NCBI RefSeq assembly: GCF_037975245.1
Contig: NC_092577.1
Location: 5,182,001-5,246,000, forward strand
Length of the DNA stretch: 64,000 nt
Source of the DNA: Apostichopus japonicus
Lineage: Eukaryota; Echinodermata; Holothuroidea; Aspidochirotida; Stichopodidae
Reading direction: 5' to 3'
The translations under genes and the position numbers were made by a program. The notes under the pieces were generated by a model. That model saw only the letters and a program-made list of their open reading frames with translations. It was not told the origin of the DNA and ran no database searches. Of the stretch, positions 12,701 to 22,380 are shown piece after piece; positions within the stretch are counted from its first letter, which is position 1, and the number at the start of each line of letters is the position of its first letter.

Positions 12701-13608
12701 CTAACATATCATTTCCATGGTACCTCCAGACTTTGATAATTTATTATACCAGGTATCTTCATAGGACTGGGAAAGAAAATATTAAATAAGGGGTTAATCA
12801 ACGGTCTAGCGTGCGTTACTCACAGGATTAATGCACGATCGGGGGATAATGCAAGCGATGCACGAGGGCGGAGCCCGAGTGCATCCAGCGATAGCATTAA
12901 CCCCCGTTCATTCATACACTACCATTTGTGTGGGGGAAAAATCATAAAACAAAACATTTTTAGTTACATATAACCAAAGATTTATTAAAGTGATGCCCCG
13001 TAATTTTACCGTGCGTTACTCACAGGATTAACCACGGTCAGCTGACCTGAATGGACCAATAGGATTTAGGAATCTTTACTAAGTATGAATGAATAATATT
13101 TCAAATCCTTTTTTGGTGTCAAGACAAGTATGACCTGTGTGTTGTAAAAGTTCCCCCTGAAGAAACCTGTTTCTTTTTTACTAGCATTGGTCAGATATGC
13201 TTAAAACCACACAACTGGAAGGTTACCTATACATATTTCTCAGATTGTGGTCAATATATATAAATTTTAGATTATAACTTGTCTTTTCAGGAGGGTGTAA
13301 ACTTAGAGCAATACTTGACTCAATTTGATGGACGTACACAGCCATTCGTTTTGATCTTGGGAGGCACCTACTGCCAGCCACAGCAGCTCTTCGTCATCAT
13401 TGAGCGAAAGGCAATGGTAGTAGACACACTCATTGCAGCAATTGACCTCTGCTACAAGGCTTACCAGGTTTTAGACCTCTGCTATCCACCTCAGGCTATG
13501 GGGGTATGGAATGCTTTAGACACTCTCATTTATGATATTAAAGTACCTATTGAACCAGGGTCTATCAGGGCATTCAGGGCATACTATCATTTCAAGTCAA
13601 GTATGTAA
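790..13608 (+). CDS. SAM-domain protein, SAMD3-like, multi-exon
   Basis: Ten coding blocks can be read: 790-868, 2814-2922, 6370-6735, 7165-7307, 8508-8592, 9366-9540, 10291-10481, 10761-10923, 11707-11825 and 13291-13608 (stop TAA). All except the second-to-third junction have GT-AG borders and matching phase. The first two encode a sterile alpha motif (FLENIGLEELKPQFE, then an ALxLLxxxxI-like half ending IIPKLGLRLVFKHHF). Block three is a Ser/Pro/Thr-rich linker with a basic PPLKRQK patch. The rest is a conserved C-terminal region (ILEKFPHLTERGM, then EQDYEELFGAKG) of the kind seen in uncharacterised SAMD3-like proteins of fish and invertebrates. Biochemical role is unknown; SAM domains mediate protein-protein association. 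Block two ends in phase 2 while block three begins in phase 0, so a small exon is missing from my model, or blocks 3-10 form a separate unit starting at ATG 6376 (517 aa). Length is about 580 aa if joined. Confidence 0.72.
1440..1900 (+). repeat. Dispersed repeat, copy 1 (intron of SAM gene)
   Basis: The phrase order matches 37080-37300: a GTGTGTG stretch, then GCCAAGCTTGTAAACA, TCAAGAAGGGAA, a CCACATTA..ACAAGAAGC segment, a GGAGGTCA segment and a final AATTGTGTAAAC. The match is direct and imperfect. Inside this copy the CTCAAGAAGGGAAA phrase occurs twice (about 1609 and 1751), suggesting internal duplication. No coding capacity. Confidence 0.6.
2956..5481 (+). CDS. C2H2 zinc-finger transposase-like protein (TNP2/CMC-like), intact ORF
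   Basis: An uninterrupted 841-codon ORF starting at ATG 2956; the reading frame extends 33 nt further 5' but only with a GTG. Residues 4-25 (C4, C7, H20, H25) and 37-60 (C37, C42, H55, H60) look like two C2H2-type fingers. An acidic linker follows, then a CRFC knuckle near residue 427, a DIMHDFLEG motif at about 487-495, KHHHLVHYPRS, and FRHEAKH near 654-660. This order (fingers, HDxLEG, LVHxP, RxEAKH) is that of large transposase-derived proteins common in fish, cnidarian and echinoderm genomes, which I would place near TNP2/CMC DDE transposases; the exact superfamily is not certain. It sits in the same orientation inside the SAM gene's second large intron, only 33 nt after that gene's splice donor. 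I saw no obvious terminal inverted repeats. It could be a young transposon copy or a domesticated gene. Confidence 0.72.
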   Translation: MYSCYKCLKQFKDIQLLWKHLSLQHGINTKSRTKIICSQLTCKKIYYNGYTYKRHLLAEHALLANPREIEQEEPGPAVEQIPVIPDEHDMQQVQDINGEENDISDVEVDNPKTHVQITQEVESAAALYVASLKNTTLPSSTVQNILDTSRQFIRKILDTLGEVLDPILQDVANNVMPCDEKVECFKLVMNVVKDPFSSTGLLTQYQQRQYVIHTGAMIVPKQILLGKIYKEKLNRSTGRTEQKETEETFQYIPIAENLRLLLQQPGYMANILLAKQDCGEENIIQTYQDSSYFKDLDNQGMNIDLLLYNDDFETANPLGSKKGNQKVLGVYMSVISLPRKYQSKLENILLVAVAKSAFVSKYGINAILNPIIHDLEHFYTNGLQINVPGEFVGQIRPRLFQAVGDNLSLNTTLGFASSFSANYFCRFCKVHKNHTHRQVVENEDLLRTQENIEDDIQRRNVSETGLNRSSTLNDLSYFHVAYNASPDIMHDFLEGIVPIELKLILHEFIIMQNYFTLNDLNARIQAFSYGFTEQSNKPSPILASHLVKPFGASGQNASQMHCLAVYIPIMIGDKVPRDSQFWELYLLLLEIYKLVSAPSISIDGTFYLKSKIKEHHELFLRLFPEHHLIPKHHHLVHYPRSIRKLGPLSQFSNFRHEAKHKRLKKWAKLCNNYKNIAKTLAIKHQEAQAYSMLIKEDIDSKAIEVHDQNIVEVSSLENDDRICNLLHCTPETTFVVCGMVEVYGYNYRPNMMLLSQWIELPAFVMIQQIIQIGSRLHFLVQPWTTLEFENHFQAYIVSNDLARPLQLKEPDDICDYRPVHVLQSYCTSDKRFYIPTRYELA
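12780..13060. repeat. Hairpin-bearing repeat with duplicated 22-bp word
   Basis: A near-perfect hairpin lies at about 12848-12899 (GATGCACGAGGGC opposed to GCCCGAGTGCATC). The word GTGCGTTACTCACAGGATTA occurs at about 12811 and again at about 13011, 200 bp apart. This looks like a fragment of a small DNA transposon in the last intron of the SAM gene; its true ends were not resolved. Confidence 0.5.
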
Positions 13609-13664
13609 GACCTGCTGTCAGCAACATGGCATTATTTTCATCATGGTTAACAAGTAATCTGCTC

Positions 13665-13810
13665 CAGCAGCTCTTCGTCATCATTGAGGAGAAGGCACTG
13701 GAAGTGGGCCCTCTCTTTGTATCCATTTGCCTGTGCTATGTAAAGCTAAACAGATGTTAGACCTCTAGCTTCTATTAACTTCAGGTTACAAGGGTATGTA
13801 AAACTTTAGA
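13665..13810 (+). repeat. Decayed partial copy of the SAM gene's last exon
   Basis: The sequence from 13665 (CAGCAGCTCTTCGTCATCAT) repeats that at 13381 inside the terminal coding exon and stays alignable through the CTCTGCTA, TTAGACCTCT and TTTAGACA phrases. The offset is about 284 bp. The copy lies after the stop codon, carries in-frame stops and is probably a tandem duplication now in the 3' untranslated region. Confidence 0.7.
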
Positions 13811-13814
13811 CAGT

Positions 13815-14450
13815 TTAACAAAGATGTGATGATTTTAGTTTGTTCCTATATAGATATTTTCTGGTGTTTTCCAAGTTGTGTTGTGTTCTTTCTATTATAT
13901 GTTATCATTGCTTACAGGTGATTTTACAGGGCTTTAGTTCTCCAGCATGTTTTATTGAAGAACTGTGCACAACATATAAGCGATGATTTTAATTTCATCT
14001 CACATAAATATTTGTCTGGTGTTTTCAAACTTGTGTTGTATTCTTTCTGTTATATGTTATCTTTGTGTGTGAAATATCACTGCTAAAAGGTGATTTTACA
14101 GGGCTTTAGTTCTCCAGCCTGTTCTATTGAACAACTGTGATAACATATAAGTGATGATTTTACTTTCATTCCATATAGATAATTTTCTGGTGTTTTTATA
14201 CTTGTGTCGAGTTCTTTCTGTTATATGTTAGATTTTTGTGAAATATCACAGATTATAGGTGATTTTACAGGGCTTGAGGTCTCCAGTATGGTTTATTCAA
14301 CACCTGTGAAAGCATATATGGGATGGTTAAGTTTTTTGGTAACATTTGTTGATGTAAAATATGTTAGATCTTTTAGAAATGTAACAGCTTAGTAAAGTTG
14401 AGTTTCATAGGGTTTTAGGCATCTAGCATGGTTATCCAACACATAGTAAT
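13815..14450 (+). repeat. About 170-bp tandem repeat, 3-4 degenerate units
   Basis: Successive units contain TGATTTTACAGGGCTT at about 13919, 14092 and 14257, followed by a CTCCAGCATG-like phrase, ATGATTTTA and CTTTCTGTTATATGTTA. The period is about 165-173 bp, and a more diverged unit continues to about 14430. Directly downstream of the SAM gene; non-coding. Confidence 0.75.
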
Positions 14451-15239
14451 TATACACTTTACATTATTTCTACGTAATACTGCCTGAACGTTGGAAAACT
14501 TTCTGAATAACTCGTTGATGAGGTCAACGTTTAGGCACAAACAACTTGAAAAATGTAGATTTTGTTGGCTATATAATTGCTATGTGAGATTGATATCCAG
14601 GAAATACCCAGGAATAAAATATCAAGGACAAGGATTTAAAAGTCATGTGTATGTTTTAACTGCTTGATATGTAGCTAATCTTGTCTTTTACCTAACTTTG
14701 AGTTTAAATTATTTGCAAGCCCATAGCCAGTGGGGTCATGAAAAAGCCCCCCCCCCCCACACACACACACCAACCTGATTATAAAAACAATTAAGAAAAA
14801 GAATAGTACATTTCATTATGCAATGGCTCCCCTGCAAAAATATTTTAGCCTACTATGAACAATATTATTAACCTGTATATGTGGCTGCATTGCTGCTAAT
14901 ACTGTAATGGTATTCACTTCTATGATTTTCATGTTCTGTTCTATGCAAGAGAGAAAATTCATTTTTCCTGATAAGCTGAAAGTTATTTACAGAAGTCTTA
15001 ATAAATTTTATCAGTTCATTTTGATGTTACAAGTGTTTTATTTTCTTGCACTGAGACCATAGGCTTCCTTGCCATAGATCAATGTTTGTTCCCATGTTTG
15101 GTCATATATACTAAAGTCTTAAAATTATCGCAACCTTACTTAACACGCAAGCATATGCAAGTATGGAAGTTATATCAAATTGTTCAAAGGGATATGTTTT
15201 TGACACGATTTTGAAACATTTACAGTATATATAAAATTA
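14450..15239. other. Intergenic DNA between SAM gene and Ig-EGF gene
   Basis: A C-run followed by a short CA-run lies at about 14748-14770. I see no supported exon, and in particular could not find the signal-peptide exon that the downstream Ig-EGF gene should have. Confidence 0.4.
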
Positions 15240-15615
15240 TATTATTTACACAAGTGTGTGTGTAAAAGTAACCCCATAAGGGGTGCTTATATTACACAAC
15301 TGTTTTGTAAAAAAAAGGAACCCCGAAAGGTGTGCAAATATTACACAACTGTTTTGCAAAAAAACTACACAACTGTGGGGTAAAACCAGTGCCCTGCTTG
15401 ACATGGGTAAAATTTACACAAAATGGGGTACAAAAGGGAACATGGTCATTGTTGTGCAAATTTTACACAATGCTAGTTTGGTAAAATAATTTACACATTG
15501 TGTGGTAAAATATTACCCCAACAGTAAGGTAAAACTTTGCCAAAGCATTAATGTGTAAAGTTTACACATCTGTTGACCATGTTCCCATTTTACACCATAG
15601 AGGTGTTCCATTTTA
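15240..15615. repeat. Dense GTGTAAA/TTTACAC short-motif block
   Basis: Alternating phrases TTACACAACTGTTTTG, GGTAAAA, TTTACACA, GTGTAAAG and TTTTACACC recur every 20-40 bp on both strands. The block ends about 125 bp before the Ig-domain exon. It has self-complementary character but no clear ends. Confidence 0.65.
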
Positions 15616-15739
15616 CCCCATGTTGAGCAATTATTTTTAAGTGTGTACAGGAAGAACAATATCATGATAATAATATATTTGTCACATTCAGGCGCTAATT
15701 GATTTTTGTTTGTTTTGATATCTGATATATTGTTTTTAG

Positions 15740-18700
15740 AATTAATTAGTCCCGTAGGACGGTTTACCAATACGGTTAGTGTTGGTGAGGACGCCACGTT
15801 TTCAGTCTATCTGATGGAAGATGTATCACACTCTATCAAATGGAAACTCAATGGAAAACCCCAGCACCGATGGGATGGTAAGGCCACTGTGACTATTAAA
15901 AACGTCGTACGTGATGATGCGGGAATCTACGAAGCATTTCTACCAGGGAGGAAATCAGCAGAGAACATTGATATCGTGAGATACAGACTGATCGTACGGG
16001 GTAAGCGACATCATATCATCAGTTTATCTCACTATACATTCATAAGGCCTTGAAGAATCGCCCCAAACCGCGTGCGGCAAACTGAAAAGTGACGTTTTGT
16101 TCTTGTCGCTACGAAATGCAGACAGTAATGAAACGTGATACCTTAATTGTTATCTTTACCTGGACCTGAGATGTCCATCGCTGTATCGTCTGTACACTGT
16201 GTTGTGGGTATTGACCGCAGCTGTATTTACTGACTGTACACTATAGTGTCTAATTACCGACGGTAGCAAGCTGTGTGTGTATTTGCTGTGATCGATGGTG
16301 GTGTCTAACACTTCTGTTACACCTCATTCGAAACTAGGTCAGATTACCGGCATAAGACGTTATTTGTGTGCGCGAGTCTTCACACCCTTTAAGCCGGCAG
16401 CACACTGCTCAGACTGAACGAGAGAGCCAAGTTGTAAACGTGGTGACATGTGCCCGACCTGACTGCGGGCCTGCGCACAGGCTGAGACACCGAGGCGAGG
16501 ACCTACTCGTTGTCGCGAGAGGTTCTAATTTCGTACGAGGCGACAGTTGCGCTTTTCCATTCTAAGGCCCAGCACCCGGCGTAGGTTTGATCATGTAGCG
16601 GGTAGCAATTTATATGCTAAACTGTCCTTCTTTTTATCTACATGTGTTCAAAGAATATGTCCAACAGTCCAATGGCTGTATTCATGCATGAGGCATCCTG
16701 TGATCGCAGAACACAATGTAACAGTGTTTCAATCACCACTCAAAAAAAGGAATACTGCAATTACCTCCAAGGATGTTATTTCTTTGTTATCTGTTACAGA
16801 GTGTTCCGATGGCATGTACGGGCCACCGTCGTGTATGTCAGCTTGCCCAATTTGTAAAAACGGCGGGAGTTGCCATGACATTTACGGTACTTGCGTATGT
16901 CCCCCTGCATACGGTGGAGAAACCTGTGAAGAACGTAAGTAGCGGGAGTCCAGAAAGGGTGGGGTTGCGGGTGGGGGGGGGGGTGGGGGTTGGGAGTGGA
17001 GGTTTACATGATCCCCAACCACCATCGTCAGTCGAGGCAAGTGGTGTACATCCATCGAGGGAAAAATTTGACCATATCTGCGGTTTTATAAAAGCCCTAT
17101 TTAACCTCTCACTGCTACACACACACAATATAAATCAAGGGTACTTATCAGCACAACTTTGCATTTAGATGTGATTGAAGACCTTATTAATAGTTAATAG
17201 AATGCAAACGTTGACGCCTACGGTTTCCTTCCTGATAGGGGTAGTACCTCCGACTTCCGGTTAAATGGGAGTTGCCTTCAACCAACCAAGACCCATCCCC
17301 TCGTTCATGAAATCCTTCATCTGCCTCTAGCCCTTCCAAAAAAAGTTCACCCTTAACCTAAATCGGTCTTGGTAAATTTGTAGATCCACCGCTACCCCCC
17401 CCCCCCCTCCACCTTTGAAATCCTGTTGCCCTACATGAAGTTGGCTTCTACATCTCCAGGACCAAACTGATCCTTTCAAAACGATAGAGCCGACAGTCAA
17501 CTTTACTATCAAATAAACAAAACTCAAAATCCCACAATTTTTTTTCAAACATAAGACTTAAAACTCAGATTTGTATTTGAATTGACAGTCCTGAATCAAG
17601 ATACGATCGGCAGAAACAGTAGTCTTACCTGTCCAGGCGTTGCGATAGCCTATGCTGGTTGTAAGAATATCCTCTTCTGCCTACCAGATCCTGCAGGATG
17701 TATGTGCATGCCAGGGTGGAATGGAGCTGCTTGTGACAAACGTAAGACTATACTTTTACTTTTTTTTATTCTGTTAAATTTAAAAAAGGAGAGGAAATGA
17801 TGTGTAGATCCTACCGGAAGTGGGGGGGGGCAGGAGGAGGGGTGAATAATAACGATCAGTCTTGTCATGAAACCTGTCCTTATTTTCTTCACTATTGTAT
17901 TTCAACATGTTTGTCATTTTGCAAATCTATCAAACCTCCTCACCGAAGACGTCCGCGGTGACATTAAGTTCTTGGTACATGTCCTAACACACACAAAACT
18001 AACTCTGTGTTACCACAGTATATGGACATTACACTAATACTTCGATACTGAAGTTCTTGGTCCCCTAACGCACACAGAACTAACTCTGTGTTACCACAGT
18101 ATATGGACATTACACTAATACTTTGATACTGAAGTATATTGAAGTTCTTGGTGTCCTAACGCACACAAAACTTACTCTGTGTCACCACAGTATATGGACA
18201 TTACACTAATACTTCGATACTGAAGTTCTTGGTATCCTAACACACACAAAACTAACTATGTGTTACCACAGTATATGGACATTACACTAATACTTCGATA
18301 CTGAAGTTCTTGGTATCCTAACGCACACAGAACTAACTCTGTGTTACCACAGTATATGGACAAACACTAATACTTCGATACTGCATTAAACTGAAGTTCT
18401 TTTCATATTTATTCATGAATTGTATCCTTTTATAATTTTGTGATAAAAAAGTGCTCTTTGTAATGTATCCTTTGTTTTTATTAAGAATATTTGTTTTAAG
18501 AAATAAGGATAATAGAAAATGCCCTTTTGTTGAAAATTAAAAAAAAAAGGAAGAAATAAAAATAGTGGCACTGTTGAAAACAATCAAATATTCGAACTTC
18601 TATAGAGCGGAATATCCACAAGAGAATCACTTTGTCGATTTGGTCTTGATGTGATTTGCGGTTTGCTCCAGCATATGAAACTACCATGTCCCACTGGGCT

Positions 18701-19072
18701 CGAACGTTTGTGCTCACTTCCCCCCAACCAACCCCCACCCTTCCCCCACACACACACTCGCGAGTTAACCCACTCCTGCCGCCTATACACATTTATGGCC
18801 GTGTAAACATGCCCTTTGGAACTATAATAAACTTTTTTTGCGTAATTGACGCAATTATTTAAATATTAAGGATGTGTGTGGATTTATTTTTTGCGTAAGA
18901 TCAATCGATTCCTTTAAATTTTCTTCTTTATGTAGAATGTGAGCCGTTAAAGTTCGGTCTGGACTGCCAGTTTGATTGTCACTGTAATGGTGGAGCCCAG
19001 TGTGACGTAGCCACGGGGGCGTGTCCTAATGGATGTGACGGTTCCTTCACAGGGCCCAATTGTCAAGATTGA
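15740..19072 (+). CDS. Ig-EGF protein resembling a Tie-type receptor ectodomain (5' end missing)
   Basis: Four exons, all symmetrical phase 1-1 until the last: 15740-16000, 16800-16934, 17589-17741 and 18936-19072 (stop TGA). Exon one encodes an Ig-like fold (IKWKLNGK Trp strand, DDAGIYEAF) that lacks both canonical disulfide cysteines. Exons two to four are Cys-rich EGF or MEGF-type modules (CPICKNGGSC, CVCPPAYGG, CHCNGGAQC). This Ig-then-EGF order resembles Tie/angiopoietin-receptor ectodomains. After the last EGF the frame stops, and AATAAA lies at 19147, so no transmembrane or kinase part follows. The product would be soluble, or the locus is a truncated paralogue. Upstream exons, including any signal peptide, were not found. 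It could also be another Ig-EGF scavenger-type protein. Confidence 0.68.
17965..18400 (+). repeat. About 82-bp minisatellite, five units
   Basis: Units share CACACAAAACTAACTCTGTG, TTACCACAGTATATGGACA and ACTTCGATACTGAAGTTCTT. Unit starts are spaced about 81-88 bp, with one unit carrying a short insertion (TATATTGAAG). The array lies in the last intron of the Ig-EGF gene. Confidence 0.85.
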
Positions 19073-19146
19073 GGTGTCACGTGCCACTTACCAGTGTTGG
19101 TACCAGCGGGTCCTAAAATATAGGGGCCTTTTATTATTTTTTTTAA

Positions 19147-19152
19147 AATAAA
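19147..19152 (+). promoter_or_regulatory. Poly(A) signal AATAAA of the Ig-EGF gene
   Basis: AATAAA lies 75 nt after the TGA that ends the last EGF exon, in an A/T-rich context. This supports a true 3' end here rather than an exon continuing downstream. Confidence 0.55.
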
Positions 19153-19259
19153 GATAAAATATTCTCGTTACTGAAAGGAAAACCAGAAGTAATTCGTTGT
19201 CTGCAACTCAGACACTCCATTACATTTTCTTCTGAGATAAGCAAAACTAGATACTTATC

Positions 19260-19497
19260 AGGCGCGTAGCCGTAGCCAAGGGTGCTTCGCCCCCCCCCCC
19301 TTTAGCAATTTTTCTTATATTTTTTTATATCGCTAGTAATTTCAAATAAAAAAAAGGTTAGATGAAACTTACAAGGCCTTGGAAGTGCCATTTCCAGCGA
19401 TCTGGGAGGCATTTTCGGCTAAACTGTTCTTGCACTGTTCTTCGCGCCAACTCACGGTGGCGTATACGCTTAGATAGTTTGCCTACAGGTTTCACCC
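19260..19497 (-). mobile_element. Fragment of a MITE related to, and inverted against, the next element
   Basis: Phrases here are the reverse complement of phrases in 19506-19878: the segment around GGAAGTGCCATTTCCAGCGA corresponds to the TCGCCGGAAATGACCC part of the neighbour. A left-end-like GGCGCGTAGCCGTAGC precedes a C-run. Clean ends are not visible; probably an older copy of the same hAT-like family. Confidence 0.5.
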
Positions 19498-19505
19498 CTT
19501 CCTTC

Positions 19506-19878
19506 CAGTGGCGGAGCTAGGGGTATTGGTCAAGGGGGCGAGAATGGTCTGTAGGGGCGCTTCCGGCACTATCTAAGCGGAGCGCCACCACGGGTTGGCG
19601 CGAAGCGTACCGAATTTTTTTAGTAAAGATACTCCCTAGATCGCCGGAAATGACCCTTTCCTTGCCTACTAATTTGCAGATAAATGAAGAATAAATAGGT
19701 GTCGTCGCCAACAAAATGTGACATGTCCATAAGTAGATGAAAGCGCAATAAAAAAGTCAATAATCGCGAATAATGAAAACTTGGTAAAAAGCCGAAAAGG
19801 GCGCCAGCAGTCCATTTGAGTCCGTCAGGGGGGGGGGGGGGCATCCGCCCCTCTGACTGTATGGACGCTCCGCCACTG
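19506..19878. mobile_element. hAT-type MITE with perfect 8-bp target duplication
   Basis: The left end CAGTGGCGGAGC and right end GCTCCGCCACTG are exact 12-bp terminal inverted repeats. They are flanked by identical 8-bp direct repeats CTTCCTTC (19498-19505 and 19879-19886). An 8-bp duplication with CAGTGG-type ends is typical of hAT transposons. At 373 bp with no transposase it is non-autonomous. It carries a G-run at about 19828-19841. Confidence 0.85.
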
Positions 19879-19973
19879 CTTCCTTCTGTGATCAAAGTAA
19901 AAGCCGTAAATCAATTTCGAGTTCATTTATCGTGGTTAAGAAATTCTGAATATACATATTACGATTGTATATT

Positions 19974-19974
19974 A

Positions 19975-20064
<90 letters not shown>

Positions 20065-20066
20065 CA

Positions 20067-20155
<89 letters not shown>

Positions 20156-20157
20156 CA

Positions 20158-20216
<59 letters not shown>

Positions 20217-20242
20217 CAGTAATAATAATATTTTTTTTTTTT
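19974..20242. repeat. Long (AAT)n microsatellite with CAG interruptions
   Basis: About 250 bp of AAT/ATA triplets, broken at intervals by TCAGT. On the minus strand it follows an A-run and the 3' end of the LINE relic, so part of it may be that element's tail. Confidence 0.9.
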
Positions 20243-21090
20243 TCCTCCATTTATTGATAAGTTCAGTCAAATTAACAGACTTCATATTTTCATACTATAC
20301 ATGCTTCAGATTAAATAAACGTCATAACAAAATAACAGTTGTTCTAATAAACAGCACAATTGATCGAACGAGATTAATGGAAAAGAGAATCACATGTCCT
20401 AAAGGCTTGTTTAAGCTGCATAAAGTTAACCTTACTTTTACTACGATATCGATGTTGTGTGTACTTTTTTACACTTATTGTAAACTTAAATTTATAGAAG
20501 AAATCCTCTACAACAGGAATACATTTATTCAATTTACATTGAAAGATGAAATGCTTCATATATAAAATAAGAAAATTGTATGGGTGAGCTACATCAACAC
20601 CGAAACCAAGAAGGATATCCTTCTTGGAGAAGAAGAATTGCTTATTTAATAACATAGCCTCAACCCCTAAAATAAAGGTGGATGTCACACTACACTTCCA
20701 GAACAGATGTTCTATACTTTCAATATGCGTATCGCAAAAGGTACAGTTTGGAGAGTCGGATTTTCCGATAGTATGAAGAAGTTTATTGGTCCCAATTATT
20801 CTATGTAAAACTCTAAACTGAAAATATTGGATTTTTGATTCGGAAACTGTAGCCCAAGGAATACTGTAGAATCTATTCCAATCTTCAGTCGTCAAGTTGT
20901 TGAACACATTAGCCCATTTACGGCTGGCGGTAGGTATCTGAGCGACTTTATCTAAATATCGGGAATAAACACACTGGGAAGTAGAGTTGGAATGTAAGAC
21001 CTTATCCAGCCAAATCTCATTACAATTGGGGAAATTACAATTCTGAACATAATCTCGACGCCACTCCAAAGGAATCGCATTAATTAAACC
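20231..21090 (-). mobile_element. 5'-truncated LINE relic (L1-like reverse-transcriptase C-terminus)
   Basis: A minus-strand frame of 231 codons (20374-21069) reads as the C-terminal end of a non-LTR reverse transcriptase. It has FQFRVLHRIIGTNKLLH, then a zinc-knuckle-like CTFCDTHIESIEHLFWKC, which is typical of L1/Tx1-type elements. No polymerase core, endonuclease or ORF1 is present. The element ends near an oligo-A stretch (about 20231-20242 on this strand) and is bracketed by AAT microsatellites on both sides. Confidence 0.8.
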
Positions 21091-21168
<78 letters not shown>

Positions 21169-21185
21169 CAGTAAGTAATAATATA
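21091..21185. repeat. (AAT)n microsatellite, upstream flank of the LINE relic
   Basis: About 80 bp of AAT triplets with the same TCAGTAA interruption as the array at 19974-20242. It lies at the 5'-truncated side of the LINE fragment. Confidence 0.9.
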
Positions 21186-21609
21186 TAAACTATTTGTTCA
21201 GTTTGGCTATAAATACCAGTCCCGATAATTATTTTCAACAAACTCAAGTTTGACAATGGAGTATTAGGGCAAACAATGGAAAATAAACTAGAGTACAACA
21301 ATAACGTTTGCTCGTAACAACCATTTTACCGAAGCTCATTATACTGCAATGTCAAGGCCACATATGGAGTGACAGATTATATTGAAGATATTTGATGCAT
21401 GCGACTGTAATAAAGCTGGTAATTATCTCTCTGTTATTCGAGTTGCTAGCCAATAGCTTGGGTCTACTCTACACAATAATGCTTAATACTTTGTTTATGA
21501 GAAACGCCCGATTCTTTCGTTCTATAGTTACTGAAATTCTTTGATCGATTCCTAACCAATGCTCTAAGCTATATTTAGTTTATACAAAAGACTGGAATAC
21601 AGTCTACGC

Positions 21610-22024
21610 CAGAGGTTCCATAACCTGGGGTTCATGAACCCCCATGGGGTGCGTGAGTCCATCCCAAGGGGGTTCGTGAGACGTTTCTGAAAGTCAAAAC
21701 TAGAGTACTTTTGGTTGAACTAAAATCTGTTATATCATTATAACAGATTACTATGTGTTGAAACTATGTGTTGAAACAAATATTACTATGTTGAAACAAA
21801 TAAATCATCATATAATTTAGTAATGTACAAAAGTCGTACCTATCGACACACTCTACAATATAACACTATGAACTTGATCTTTTACGAAGCACTGTTATAC
21901 GTATTATAGTGTATTAATGACTCAGATCGTGTCTCGAAAAGTTGGGGGTTCGTGGACAACTCTGACATCCACAGGAGGTTCGTGGGGGGGGGGGGGGGAG
22001 GGGGATAAAGTTAGGGAAACCCTG
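21610..22024. mobile_element. hAT-like MITE, degenerate
   Basis: The left end CAGAGGTTCCATAACCT and the reverse complement of the right end, CAGGGTTTCCCTAACTT, match at most positions, as in Charlie-type hAT ends. Flanking octamers GTCTACGC and GTATACGA agree at 6 of 8 positions, consistent with an aged 8-bp duplication. The interior holds a G-run at about 21986-22000 and no transposase. Confidence 0.65.
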
Positions 22025-22380
22025 GTATACGAGAATAAAATGAAAGAAAATGAACAAACGAGCAGAAGCTTGGATGCTAATGTTATATTATTGTAGCTCA
22101 TGTTAAACATAGTAATAGTTATTAGATGTAACAACAACTTTAAATATTAAATATACAAACTAAATAAACTATGCTGACATATCCTCCTTAATGTCAGACG
22201 GTATCATCACTGTAACTATGGCAACGGAAATGGACGGATTTTAATTAAATTGCATATAAATGTCTTGATGTTTCTGTTTTGTCATTATGAAAAAATAAGA
22301 AATTAAAGACTTTATTAAAAATGGGTAAACTGCAAGAGCTACGGTTCTGGTAATAATAAGGGCTATATTAGTTGCACAGA

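Noticed and set aside
16547-17168. Alternative frames over the first EGF exon
   Set aside because: Only the 16800-16934 block with splice sites and phase 1-1 gives a Cys-rich EGF; the flanking codons are intron.
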